Positions 1 through 8,170 of a stretch of DNA of 37,462 bases are shown piece by piece. The notes beneath the pieces were generated by a model, which worked only from the letters and a program-made list of their open reading frames with translations, was not told the origin of the DNA and did not search any database. The position numbers and the translations under genes are program-made. Each line of letters opens with the position of its first letter. Position 1 is the first letter of the stretch. Origin of the DNA: Lachnospiraceae bacterium (GTDB lineage: Bacteria; Bacillota; Clostridia; Lachnospirales; Lachnospiraceae); assembly GCA_028689715.1 (NCBI GenBank), contig JAQVCQ010000015.1:1-37462 (forward strand). Direction: 5' to 3'.

Positions 1-59
1 GAAGTCCTGTCCATCATCGAAAAACGATCTGAAAAATCACTTCATTTTAATAATACTCT

Positions 60-1070
60 TTAGTATTGTGTCTTTTTTTCTGTCAAGAACAGACTCACTG
101 TCGTTCTCACCGGTAATTGTGAATTCTTGTTCTCTAATAATCTCATTCTGATCAAGCTACAGACCAGGCATACCAGTCCTCCTGCAACTAATAAGCTAAG
201 ACCGTTCATAGCACTACCCTTATTTATATGTTCCATCCCAATCAGACTTAATATACAAGATATTAATAGCATCATATGATAGACAGACTTGCAAATGTTT
301 TTGATCAGGTTCACTTTTTGATCAGTCTGTCGAAAACAGTTCAGATCTCTCGCACATTCCACACATGACTGATATCTGTTCGCAGGTTGTGTCCTTGTGC
401 AGCGGTCAATCAAATGATTTAATTTATCAGAAAGTCCGGGATCGTGACTTCTGATCTGTTTTATATGGTAAGGTGGTCTTGATGGATCTTTTGCTGTCAG
501 CATATAAAATAAAACTGCTCCAAACGAATAAATATCACTTCTGATATCAGGTGAACAGTTAAGCTCAGAATTGTAAAGTTCTGGCGCCGCAAAACCTCTG
601 GTCAGATAGCAAACGGACGCACTTTTTGTCTGATGGTCTCTCGTTTCTTTTACAGCTCCAAAATCAATCAGTCTGATTCTTCCATCATTCTGTATCATCA
701 GATTATCTGTTTTTAAGTCCCCATAGACCAGCGAAGGTCTGAACCCATGCAGATATTGTAAGACATCAAGTATTTCCAACCCCCATGAAACTGCCTGTTC
801 CTGACTGATTCCTCCTCTTTTTTCAATGACTTCAGTAAGTGTTTTACCTTCAATATATTCCATAAAAATATAAGTGTTTCCATTTTCACAGTACGCCTGT
901 ATGACCACCGGTAATGCACGATGTTTTAATCTGCTTAGGAAAACTGCTTCCTGCAGTGCATTTCCTTTTACTACTTTCACTGCAACATTTCTGCCAAGTT
1001 CCAAATCCCATATACGGTAGACAGCTCCCTGTCCCCCTCTTCCAATACATGCTTTTTCACTGAAAATCAT
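60..1070 (-). CDS. Membrane-anchored Ser/Thr protein kinase (Hanks type)
   Basis: Predicted protein kinase that phosphorylates Ser/Thr on unknown targets. The kinase domain fills residues 5-245. It has a glycine loop GRGGQG (10-15), the VAVK lysine at 32, a helix-C glutamate near 41, a catalytic loop YGDLKTDN (D118, N123), DFG at 136-138 and an APE-like AAPE ending at 164. The usual HRD is YGD, so this is a non-RD kinase that still has its catalytic Asp. Two hydrophobic segments (about 263-279 and 288-307) anchor it with a short tail; there are no PASTA repeats, so it is unlike the PrkC/PknB wall sensors. The start overlaps the stop of the upstream gene by 4 bases (ATGA) and GAGGA lies just before it, so translation is coupled. 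Kinase assignment is firm; substrates are unknown. Confidence 0.88.
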   Translation of the reverse strand: MIFSEKACIGRGGQGAVYRIWDLELGRNVAVKVVKGNALQEAVFLSRLKHRALPVVIQAYCENGNTYIFMEYIEGKTLTEVIEKRGGISQEQAVSWGLEILDVLQYLHGFRPSLVYGDLKTDNLMIQNDGRIRLIDFGAVKETRDHQTKSASVCYLTRGFAAPELYNSELNCSPDIRSDIYSFGAVLFYMLTAKDPSRPPYHIKQIRSHDPGLSDKLNHLIDRCTRTQPANRYQSCVECARDLNCFRQTDQKVNLIKNICKSVYHMMLLISCILSLIGMEHINKGSAMNGLSLLVAGGLVCLVCSLIRMRLLENKNSQLPVRTTVSLFLTEKKTQY

Positions 1071-1753
1071 AAATCTTCCTCACAAATGTGAATCCATATC
1101 ATAGATTTTTCCTGTTCTTTCTTTTGGTTTCTGATCCGCTCGTTACATTCCATAAGGATTTTTTCCATTTTACCGTTTTCATCAATTTTATTACGAAACA
1201 CGGAAGCAATTTCGTACTTTGATAAACAGTTGGAACATGGCGCTGATACCAATAGAAATTTATTTTGCTCATGCAGAAAACCTTTTACATTTTTAATTTT
1301 AGTCGCATTCTCCTGTTTGATGCATTTTATGCTACTCCAGTAATGCTTTTTACAATGAATTTCACATTCTCCTCTGAGCAATATCATATAACGTCTTTTA
1401 CTCCATAATAATAGGACAAAATCAGAATCTTCCTGTTGTTTCAAACTCATTTCTTTGCGTATCTCATATTCTGATTCAGAAAGCATTCTTAATAGAGAGT
1501 GTTTTATTTTATTCCAGCTCTTTTGTGCCCTTAATAAAGAAACCAGATCTGAATAGAACCACTCTGTAGTGCGTTCACAAAGATATCCACTGATTTGAAT
1601 AACTTGATCCGACTCTGAATTTACACTTATTTTAGGAACACATACATATGCGATACCGACTTTCCCAAATGCCGAAACGGCTTGATAGAGACATAAAGAG
1701 TCCAAATGCCTGTTTTCTTTGGCACTTTTCGCCCAATAATGTGCATATTTCAT
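1067..1753 (-). CDS. Unrecognised protein, possibly a catalytically dead PP2C-like phosphatase
   Basis: 228 residues, no signal peptide or membrane segment. I do not recognise it outright. The order of its segments resembles a PP2C phosphatase. ENRHLDSL (13-20) sits where PP2C proteins have R-x-x-N-x-D. A hydrophobic strand lies at 31-40, where DGMGG would follow. YMILLRGECEIH (122-133) matches the strand bearing GDSR-Y. KFLLVSAPC (165-173) matches the LLxSDG segment, followed by a helix-rich stretch and a final EKSMIWIHI (215-223) where DN-T would lie. At each place the metal-binding Asp appears replaced (GE for GD, SAP for SDG, EK for DN). This is inference by eye. The ribosome binding site AGGAGA precedes the ATG. 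It is first in a two-gene operon with the kinase, which fits a phosphatase-derived partner or scaffold. Confidence 0.7.
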   Translation of the reverse strand: MKYAHYWAKSAKENRHLDSLCLYQAVSAFGKVGIAYVCVPKISVNSESDQVIQISGYLCERTTEWFYSDLVSLLRAQKSWNKIKHSLLRMLSESEYEIRKEMSLKQQEDSDFVLLLWSKRRYMILLRGECEIHCKKHYWSSIKCIKQENATKIKNVKGFLHEQNKFLLVSAPCSNCLSKYEIASVFRNKIDENGKMEKILMECNERIRNQKKEQEKSMIWIHICEEDL

Positions 1754-1826
1754 TTATGTTCTCCTGTGCTGCTTTGATATAAAATGGGTAATATGGGCGA
1801 ATTGCCCCTGATGTGTTAATGAATTG

Positions 1827-1855
1827 ATTATATTCTACCAGCAACGATCCTGCAA
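1827..1855 (-). promoter_or_regulatory. Sigma-A-type promoter of the kinase operon
   Basis: Minus-strand -35 TTGCAG (1850-1855) and -10 TATAAT (1827-1832) are separated by exactly 17 bases. It lies between the terminator of the rseP operon and the start at 1753, so the two-gene kinase unit is transcribed independently with a leader of roughly 65-70 bases. Confidence 0.7.
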
Positions 1856-1905
1856 TGTGCGAAATACACAAAATTTACATTCATTCACATTGGCTCATAC
1901 ATTGT

Positions 1906-1945
1906 AAAAAACCCGACATTACAGACTGAACTGTAATGTCAGGTT
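1906..1945 (-). terminator. Rho-independent terminator of the rseP operon
   Basis: On the minus strand CCTGACATTACAG pairs with CTGTAATGTCGGG around a short loop and is followed by a run of six T. It lies about 65 bases beyond the rseP stop and just before the kinase-operon promoter, marking the end of the long envelope operon. Confidence 0.9.
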
Positions 1946-1967
1946 CCTACTATAACCATGTAATTAT

Positions 1968-1995
1968 GATCTGTTCATCTTGATCTGCTCATCTT
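1968..1995. repeat. Tandem 14-bp direct repeat
   Basis: Two adjacent copies of GATCTGYTCATCTT differ at one base. They lie in the 3' untranslated region between the rseP stop and the terminator. There are only two copies and no known function; probably replication slippage. Confidence 0.5.
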
Positions 1996-2011
1996 ATTCA
2001 GATAAACTTGA

Positions 2012-3079
2012 TCAGGTAAAAATCCTTACGATATCATTATAGAGAACAAATATCATCAGAAGCATTAGTGCAACAAAACCAATCAGATGAACAAGTCCTT
2101 CTTTGTCTGCTGGAACAGGCTTTCCACGAACCAGTTCAATCAACATAAAGACAAGTCGTCCTCCATCCAATGCCGGTAGTGGCATCAGATTCAACACACC
2201 AAGATTGACACTAAGAAGTATTGCAATATTAATCACAGTCAGCATCACGGTTCCAAATCCGTAAGGTGTGGTTTCATCGATTGCAGTGTCAATGACCTGT
2301 GCAATACCGACCGGTCCAGCCATCTCTGAGGTACTCACACGACCGGTAACTAACATGGAAAGACTTTTTACCGTTGAAATCAGCCAGTATCGGACTTCAT
2401 ATACGCTGTACTGAATGGTCTGTAACGGATTACATCGTTGTAGTTCACCCGCGCCCATAAATCCTATGTAATATCTTCCCGACTGTTCATCATATTCCGG
2501 TTTGATCACGGTTTCGTATTCCTGATCATTTCTCTCATATTTAATCGTGATCTCTTCGCCCTTATTCGCAAATGAAGCAAGACTTACTTCTCTGTAAAGA
2601 TGAATACTTTGTCCATCGATCGCGAGGATTCTGTCCCCCGCCTGCATACCTGCTTCCTGAGCCGGAAAGCCGTCCATAACATCTGTGACAATAGGAAGAT
2701 CTGTTCCACTGAATCCCACTAGGATCAGCGATAGAATGAATGCAAGAAGAATATTAAATAACGGACCTGCTATGACTGTTGAAATACGGACCCATACGCT
2801 AGCATCCTGAAAATTTCCTCCAGCAGTACTTGAAGAAATTTCATCACTGACCGGTTCACTGACCTTTCCATCTTCCCCTTCAAACATACAGGCACCGCCA
2901 ATTGGAAATAGTCGCAGAGAATAAACAGTTACTTTCCCCTGTTTTTTCCAAATAACAGGACCCATCCCGATCGTAAATTCATTGACTTTAATACCACCTC
3001 TTCGCGCCAGAAGAAAATGTCCAAGTTCATGTGAAAAAACTACGATTCCAAATACCAATATAAAAACCAATATTGACAA
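2012..3079 (-). CDS. rseP: RIP metalloprotease RseP (site-2 protease)
   Basis: Intramembrane zinc protease that cuts membrane-embedded substrates such as anti-sigma factors and leftover signal peptides. The HELGH zinc motif is at residues 18-22 in the first membrane segment. A PDZ domain occupies about 125-205. The C-terminal NLMPLPALDGGR segment carries the third metal ligand (Asp of LDG). At 355 residues it has the length expected of the short, single-PDZ Gram-positive form. The start is a TTG (3077-3079) with AGGTGAT a few bases upstream; no ATG suits the conserved N-terminus. It is last in the frr-uppS-cdsA-dxr-rseP run, the standard Firmicutes order, and a terminator follows. Confidence 0.96.
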   Translation of the reverse strand: MSILVFILVFGIVVFSHELGHFLLARRGGIKVNEFTIGMGPVIWKKQGKVTVYSLRLFPIGGACMFEGEDGKVSEPVSDEISSSTAGGNFQDASVWVRISTVIAGPLFNILLAFILSLILVGFSGTDLPIVTDVMDGFPAQEAGMQAGDRILAIDGQSIHLYREVSLASFANKGEEITIKYERNDQEYETVIKPEYDEQSGRYYIGFMGAGELQRCNPLQTIQYSVYEVRYWLISTVKSLSMLVTGRVSTSEMAGPVGIAQVIDTAIDETTPYGFGTVMLTVINIAILLSVNLGVLNLMPLPALDGGRLVFMLIELVRGKPVPADKEGLVHLIGFVALMLLMIFVLYNDIVRIFT

Positions 3080-3104
3080 GCTATCACCTACTTTACTAAT
3101 CGAT

Positions 3105-4253
3105 TTATTTTAAAAACTGTGTACTGATTACATCATATGTTGCTTCTTCTGTTTCCAGGATCTGTGTAACGTCTGGTGCATCAATTATTTTGTGTGCATC
3201 CATCGCAGTCTCAATCAGCTCTGCGATCTGCAGAAATCTGATTTTCCCATCTAAAAATAATGCAACCGCTTTTTCATTCGCAGCATTAAATACGGTCGGC
3301 ATGGAACCACCCTGTGTAATCGCACGGTATGCAAGATCCAGCCCTCTGAAATTCTTTGTATCCGGCTTTTCAAACGTCATCTGACCTAATTCAAAGAAAT
3401 TAACACGTTTTCCTCCAAGTGCTCTTCTTTCCGGATAGTAAAGTGCATACTGGATCGGAAGTTTCATATCCGGTGTGCCAAGTTGTGCCATGATTCCACC
3501 ATCCACATACTGTACCATGGAGTGAATAATGCTCTGTGGCTGTACGACAACTTCAATACGCTCCGGCTCGATATCAAATAGCCATTTGGCTTCAATCACT
3601 TCAAGTCCCTTATTGACAAGCGTCGCTGAATCAATTGTAATTTTTCTTCCCATCGACCAGTTGGGATGTTTGAGTGCATCCTTCACACCGACATGCTGCA
3701 GTTCTTCCATCGTTTTGCCTCTAAAAGGACCGCCTGAAGCCGTTAACAGCAATTTTTCAATTTCTTTTGGATTTTCACCGTTCAGGGATTGAAAAATCGC
3801 ACTATGTTCACTATCCACCGGGTAAATAGGAACATTATTTTTTTTCGCAAGCGGCATTATGATATGCCCTGCAGTCACAAGTGTCTCTTTATTAGCAAGC
3901 GCAATTGTTTTACCATGCTCTATCGCTGCGATTGTCGGGCGGATTCCAATCATTCCAACAATTGCCGTGACAAGAATTTCCACCTCTTCCATAACTGCAA
4001 GTTCAATTAAGCCTTCCATTCCTGAAAGAATTCTGACATTCAGATCTTTCAGTCTTACTCTCAGATCTTTTGCGTCAGCTTCGGTCCATATACATGCCAA
4101 CCTTGGTTTGAATTCCCTGATCTGCTGCTCTAAAAGCTTTACATTACTTCCAGCTGAAATACCAAGTACTTCAATATCTTTTTGTTCTCTTACTATTTCC
4201 AGCGTCTGTGTCCCTATGGAACCTGTTGACCCCAGAATTGCTATTTTTTTCAT
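3105..4253 (-). CDS. dxr: 1-deoxy-D-xylulose 5-phosphate reductoisomerase
   Basis: Converts DXP to 2-C-methyl-D-erythritol 4-phosphate with NADPH, the committed step of the MEP isoprenoid pathway, and so feeds UppS in the same operon. Visible motifs are the N-terminal NADPH loop GSTGSIGTQT (8-17), the metal-binding DSEHSAIFQ, the loop ASGGPFRG, and the substrate-binding segment HPNWSMGRKITIDSATLVNK. At 382 residues it is full length. The start is ATG, preceded at some distance by GGTGGG, a moderate ribosome binding site. It lies 39 bases after cdsA and 25 bases before rseP. Confidence 0.97.
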   Translation of the reverse strand: MKKIAILGSTGSIGTQTLEIVREQKDIEVLGISAGSNVKLLEQQIREFKPRLACIWTEADAKDLRVRLKDLNVRILSGMEGLIELAVMEEVEILVTAIVGMIGIRPTIAAIEHGKTIALANKETLVTAGHIIMPLAKKNNVPIYPVDSEHSAIFQSLNGENPKEIEKLLLTASGGPFRGKTMEELQHVGVKDALKHPNWSMGRKITIDSATLVNKGLEVIEAKWLFDIEPERIEVVVQPQSIIHSMVQYVDGGIMAQLGTPDMKLPIQYALYYPERRALGGKRVNFFELGQMTFEKPDTKNFRGLDLAYRAITQGGSMPTVFNAANEKAVALFLDGKIRFLQIAELIETAMDAHKIIDAPDVTQILETEEATYDVISTQFLK

Positions 4254-4292
4254 TTCTGTGTGCCCACCATTCTTTTTTCTTCTTACCCAAAC

Positions 4293-5120
4293 TCAACCCG
4301 CCTGCCTTAGAAAGAACTCGGCCAGGAAGTATATCATAGGTGCCGCAAATATGACACTGTCGAACCGATCCATGATTCCACCATGTCCAGGTATCAACTT
4401 ACCGTAATCTTTGATGTCATAATTTCTCTTTATCGCAGAAGCTGCAAGATCTCCTATCTGGGAAACGACCGCACCACAGGCTCCAATCACTGTAAAAATA
4501 TACAATATCCCGTGATATCCAATGACTGGTTCTATAAAATATCCAAACAGTGCGCCAACAAGAGCCGAACCAATCACTCCTCCGATTGCACCTTCAATTG
4601 ATTTTTTAGGACTTAAAACAGGTGCCAATCTGTGTTTACCCAACAGCATACCTGATAAATATGCACAAGTGTCACAGATCCACGAACTGATAAAGATCAT
4701 CCATACTATATATATCCCAAATTTCATGTTTCTTGTTAAATAGATGAACGATAAAAGAATCGGTGCATAAAAAAAAGAAAAAAAGGCTGCAATCACTTCT
4801 ACCGCTTTCAATTTGGGGAAAGTAAGCACATAAACAGACATCATTGCGAGAAATGTCATGACGATAACAAATAACATCCATGTCATTTCAAATTGTGCCA
4901 TGAGAAACAGATAATAGACACCGATCCCAATTAATCCAATCAGCGAAATGCTTCTTTTTTTATTCTGTTCCGAATCAGCGAAAAACACATTCATCATTTC
5001 GTTAAATGCTATGCAGGATACCGCAAAAAGCGAAATCCCCAAAGTATAACTTCCTGGCAGTATCAGCACAAAAGCAAGAATTACCAAAACAATACTGCTT
5101 ATTAGTCTTTTAGAAAACAT
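4293..5120 (-). CDS. cdsA: Phosphatidate cytidylyltransferase (CDP-diacylglycerol synthase)
   Basis: Integral membrane enzyme making CDP-diacylglycerol from phosphatidate and CTP, the branch point for phosphatidylglycerol and cardiolipin. It has about seven or eight hydrophobic segments and, in the C-terminal half, the family signature region with SPKKSIEGAIGG, then QIGDLAASAIKRNYDIKDYG and PGHGGIMDRFDS. A longer frame reaches a TTG at 5168, but the ATG at 5118-5120 has a near-perfect AGGAGG five bases upstream and gives the normal N-terminus MFSKRL, so I place the start there (275 residues). About 50 bases separate it from uppS. Confidence 0.95.
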   Translation of the reverse strand: MFSKRLISSIVLVILAFVLILPGSYTLGISLFAVSCIAFNEMMNVFFADSEQNKKRSISLIGLIGIGVYYLFLMAQFEMTWMLFVIVMTFLAMMSVYVLTFPKLKAVEVIAAFFSFFYAPILLSFIYLTRNMKFGIYIVWMIFISSWICDTCAYLSGMLLGKHRLAPVLSPKKSIEGAIGGVIGSALVGALFGYFIEPVIGYHGILYIFTVIGACGAVVSQIGDLAASAIKRNYDIKDYGKLIPGHGGIMDRFDSVIFAAPMIYFLAEFFLRQAG

Positions 5121-5169
5121 CCCATCCTCCTGCCTGTTATCTGTAACAGGCGATACCTGATCAAACAAA

Positions 5170-5883
5170 TCACTGCTCGCTCACATTACCGAATTTTCTA
5201 TTTCTGTTGTTGTATGCTTCTATTGCCTTCATGAGCTCCGCCTTATCAAAGTCAGGCCATTCTACTTCTGTAAAATAAAATTCCGAATATGCAAGCTGCC
5301 AGAGTAAAAAATTAGAAATACGGAGTTCCTTACAGGTTCTGATTAGCAGATCCGGATCTGGAATTCCTGCTGTATCCAGGTTCTCTGAGATAAGCTCTTC
5401 AGTAATTTTGTCACTTGTAATCTCGCCTGAACAGACTTTTTGAGTCAGTGTCTGTACACATCTTCTGATTTCATCCCTGCCTCCATAATTAATCGCGATC
5501 TGCAAATGGATTCCTTCGTAATCACGTGTCAAATTTTCTAATTCAGCAATTCTTTTTTGAATATCATCATCAAGACGTGATTTGTCTCCGATTACACGCA
5601 CCGACATTCTGTTCTTTGATGCAGTTTTAAGACAGGTCTTCATATAATTTCTAAGAAGTTTCATTAAACCATCCACTTCTTCTTTTGGCCTGTTCCAGTT
5701 TTCAGTTGAAAATGCATAGACCGTAAGGTATTTAATTCCTAAATTATGTGCTTCTTCTATTATGACTTCAAGGTTTTTAGCACCCTGAATATGTCCATAA
5801 TTACGAGGCATCCCTTTCTTTTTTGCCCATCTTCCGTTTCCATCCAGAATGATTGCAACATGGTTTGGAATATTCATAACCAC
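5170..5883 (-). CDS. uppS: Undecaprenyl diphosphate synthase (isoprenyl transferase)
   Basis: cis-Prenyltransferase that extends farnesyl diphosphate with isopentenyl diphosphate to the C55 lipid carrier of peptidoglycan synthesis. Near the N-terminus it has HVAIILDGNGRWA, with the catalytic Asp, and the family's YGH. Later come YLTVYAFSTENWNRP, GGRDEI, and the C-terminal DLLIRT and NFLLWQLAYSEFYF. At 237 residues it is full length. The frame opens at GTG 5883, with AAAGGAG five bases before it. An ATG two codons inside (5877) gives MNIPNHVAI and is an equally possible start. The gene follows frr by about 110 bases that hold a hairpin. Confidence 0.97.
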   Translation of the reverse strand: MVMNIPNHVAIILDGNGRWAKKKGMPRNYGHIQGAKNLEVIIEEAHNLGIKYLTVYAFSTENWNRPKEEVDGLMKLLRNYMKTCLKTASKNRMSVRVIGDKSRLDDDIQKRIAELENLTRDYEGIHLQIAINYGGRDEIRRCVQTLTQKVCSGEITSDKITEELISENLDTAGIPDPDLLIRTCKELRISNFLLWQLAYSEFYFTEVEWPDFDKAELMKAIEAYNNRNRKFGNVSEQ

Positions 5884-5954
5884 CAGGTCTCCTTTCGTTT
5901 TTTTTGCGTATAATTACAATACTTTGATATCACATTTTATTCTCAAATTGAAAG

Positions 5955-5990
5955 TAAGGGGACCTGACGGGTTAATCGTCAGCCCCCTTA
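5955..5990 (-). terminator. Stem-loop after frr, possible attenuator or weak terminator
   Basis: AAGGGG-g-CTGACG pairs with CGTCAG-gt-CCCCTT on the minus strand, starting three bases past the frr stop. The following bases (ACTTTCAATTT) are a poor U-tract, so full termination is doubtful; partial read-through or mRNA 3'-end protection before uppS is more likely. Confidence 0.5.
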
Positions 5991-5993
5991 TCA

Positions 5994-6545
5994 TTATACT
6001 GTCAGTATTTCTTTTGATTTTTCTTCTACCAGCTGATCGATTTCTTTTACAAACTTATCAGTCATTTTCTGAATGTTTTCTTCAAGCTGTTTGATTTCAT
6101 CTTCTGATACTTCACTTTTTGCAAGTTTTTTAAATGCATCATTTCCATCACGTCTTATGTTTCTGACTGCAATTTTTGCATCTTCACCTTTTTTCTTCAC
6201 TTCTTTCACAAGTTCTTTTCTTCGATCTTCTGTTAATTCCGGAAATACTAGTCTGATGATATGACCGTCATTAGAAGGTGTGATTCCTACATCAGATGCC
6301 ATGATCGCTTTTTCAATTTCTTTGATGAGACCTTTTTCCCAAGGTGCGATCTGGATGATTCTCGCTTCAGGAACGGTAATATTACCGACCTGCTGTATTG
6401 GTGTTGCTGTGCCATAATAATCTACTTTTAATTTGTCCAGTACATGCGGATTGGCTCTGCCTGCTCTGATCGTCTTATAATCATTTGATAAATGTTCAAA
6501 TGCCTTTTCCATTTTTTCCTGATACGGTTGTAATCTGGTATCCAT
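5994..6545 (-). CDS. frr: Ribosome recycling factor
   Basis: Splits post-termination ribosomes together with EF-G. It is a single-domain RRF of 183 residues, close to the usual 185. The conserved early segment KTIRAGRANPHVLDKLKVDY and the following YGTATPIQQVGNITVPEAR are intact, as is the long helical C-terminus (LVKEVKKKGEDAKIAVRNIR). AGGAGG precedes the ATG at a suitable distance. It is 14 bases after pyrH, the order conserved across most Firmicutes. Confidence 0.98.
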   Translation of the reverse strand: MDTRLQPYQEKMEKAFEHLSNDYKTIRAGRANPHVLDKLKVDYYGTATPIQQVGNITVPEARIIQIAPWEKGLIKEIEKAIMASDVGITPSNDGHIIRLVFPELTEDRRKELVKEVKKKGEDAKIAVRNIRRDGNDAFKKLAKSEVSEDEIKQLEENIQKMTDKFVKEIDQLVEEKSKEILTV

Positions 6546-6559
6546 TCTTTTTCCTCCTG

Positions 6560-7255
6560 TTATACGGTAACTTTTGTACCTGTAAAATTACCTTTCATTG
6601 TATTTACAATACTGTTTTCTTCATTAAGTCCAAATACCCACATGGGCATTTTATTGTCCCTTGCAAGAATGGAAGCCGTCATATCCATTACCTGCAGATT
6701 TTTCACGATTACTTCATCGATTGTTATTTCATCATACTTTACTGCATTTGGATTTGACCTTGGATCATCACTATATACCCCATCAACAGCTTTTGCCAAA
6801 AGAATCAGATCTGCATCCACTTCTATCGCCCTGAGTACAACACCAGTATCTGTTGAAAAATAAGGATGACCAGTACCACCTGCAAAAAAAACAACCATTC
6901 CTTTAGAAAAATATTTATTTGCTCTGTCTTTTGAAAACAGTTTTGTAAATGAACGGCATTCAAACGGTGTCAGCACATTTGTATTCATTCCTGTAGAACG
7001 GAATATTTCAGAAACATAAATACAATTCATGATCGTTGCCAGCATACCGATCTGATCTGCCTTTGTGCGGTCAATATTCTCACTTGACCTGCCTCTCCAG
7101 AAGTTGCCACCGCCAATCACGATACCGACTTGTATTCCATCATCTACAAGCTCTTTTACCTGTAATGCTACCTGTTGGATCGTCGCATCATCAAAACCTG
7201 TTTTTTTATCGCCGGCAAGCGCTTCACCGCTCAGTTTAAGTAATACTCTTTTCAT
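6560..7255 (-). CDS. pyrH: UMP kinase
   Basis: Phosphorylates UMP to UDP in pyrimidine nucleotide synthesis; a cytosolic hexamer of the amino-acid-kinase fold. Recognisable elements are KLSGEALAG at the start, the glycine loop GGGNFWRGR, a phosphate loop FFAGGTGHPYFSTDT, and the nucleotide-binding VDGVYSDDPR. 231 residues, full length. The ribosome binding site is weak (GAAGGGATC). It lies only 23 bases after the bactofilin gene, so pyrH-frr here appear to be read as part of the larger envelope operon. Confidence 0.97.
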   Translation of the reverse strand: MKRVLLKLSGEALAGDKKTGFDDATIQQVALQVKELVDDGIQVGIVIGGGNFWRGRSSENIDRTKADQIGMLATIMNCIYVSEIFRSTGMNTNVLTPFECRSFTKLFSKDRANKYFSKGMVVFFAGGTGHPYFSTDTGVVLRAIEVDADLILLAKAVDGVYSDDPRSNPNAVKYDEITIDEVIVKNLQVMDMTASILARDNKMPMWVFGLNEENSIVNTMKGNFTGTKVTV

Positions 7256-7278
7256 TCTTCTATTGATCCCTTCGGTTA

Positions 7279-8130
7279 TTATTTGATATCTTCAAAAAAG
7301 TTAATTGGATTAACATCAGCATAGCTTTGTGAACATAATCCTTCTATGACAGCTCCATTATTGATCTGAACTGATTTTGACTTGATATTTCCCATCACAA
7401 TTGCCGATGTATCAAGAATGACTGGACCTCTTACATCAATATCGCCTTTTACGGCACCTGCTATGACTGCAGAAGATGCAGTGATATTTCCAATGATCAC
7501 AGAACTTGAACCAATTTTAACAGCACCATCTGTATTGATTTCACCAACGATTTTAGCAGCATCTGCAAAAACTTCGGCTGCTTTGGAATTGCCTCTTATT
7601 TCTCCAGTAATATTCAGTTTTCCAAGGATGTCAATATCCCCTTCAATGCTTCCGATCACATCAAGAGATCCTCTTGATCTTACATTTCCTTTAATTTCCA
7701 TTCCCTTAGTAATAATTGCTGTTTCATCAAGGACTTCTTCATTTTTATATTCTTCTGCCATCTTCGTCTCAACCTTTTCCTGTTTATTTAGTACTGGTAA
7801 TGTATCCAGATAACTTTCTTCATCAGATTTTTCTTCTGAAACTTCAACAGTCTCCTGTGATTTTAAAAAATCAGCAATTTCAGCCTCCAGATTGTGCTCT
7901 GTTTCGGACTGAACCTCATTGACCGTTTTTTCATCAACTGCTGCCTGGTCAGACAAAATTTCATTTTCCTCACTGTCTTCTTCAGTTGCGACAGAATCCG
8001 TGATCTCTGCATCCAATGCAGTTTCTTCAACATCATTTTTGTCAACAGCCTGACTTGCATCTGGTTCTTCATCCATCAACTCTGTGACCGCCTGTGATAA
8101 ATCTTCTTTTAGATCCTGGAAAAAACCCAT
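7279..8130 (-). CDS. Bactofilin (polymer-forming cytoskeletal protein) with long acidic N-terminal arm
   Basis: Bactofilins form membrane-associated filaments that position wall-modifying enzymes. The C-terminal half (about 135-270) is a run of short glycine- and valine-rich beta-helix repeats (GNVRSRGSLDVIGSIEGD, then GKLNITGEIRGN and GAVKGDIDVRGPVI). The first 130 residues are unusual: a short amphipathic start (MGFFQDLKEDLSQAV), then a long stretch dominated by Glu and Asp with few hydrophobics, presumably disordered. A short tail (NPINFFEDIK) follows the domain. GGAGGG precedes the ATG. It sits between a polysaccharide deacetylase and pyrH, which fits a scaffold for cell-wall enzymes. Function beyond the family is inferred. 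Confidence 0.88.
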   Translation of the reverse strand: MGFFQDLKEDLSQAVTELMDEEPDASQAVDKNDVEETALDAEITDSVATEEDSEENEILSDQAAVDEKTVNEVQSETEHNLEAEIADFLKSQETVEVSEEKSDEESYLDTLPVLNKQEKVETKMAEEYKNEEVLDETAIITKGMEIKGNVRSRGSLDVIGSIEGDIDILGKLNITGEIRGNSKAAEVFADAAKIVGEINTDGAVKIGSSSVIIGNITASSAVIAGAVKGDIDVRGPVILDTSAIVMGNIKSKSVQINNGAVIEGLCSQSYADVNPINFFEDIK

Positions 8131-8170
8131 TTTATTGCCCTCCGTATGTTTTACTGTATTAAAAATAATC

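Noticed and set aside
1632-1871. 79-residue open frame overlapping the start of the PP2C-like gene
   Set aside because: It is in another frame on the same strand across a gene with a good ribosome binding site, and covers that gene's promoter.
1968-1995. Tandem repeat considered as CRISPR or regulatory array
   Set aside because: Only two adjacent copies, no spacers, and no cas genes in the window.
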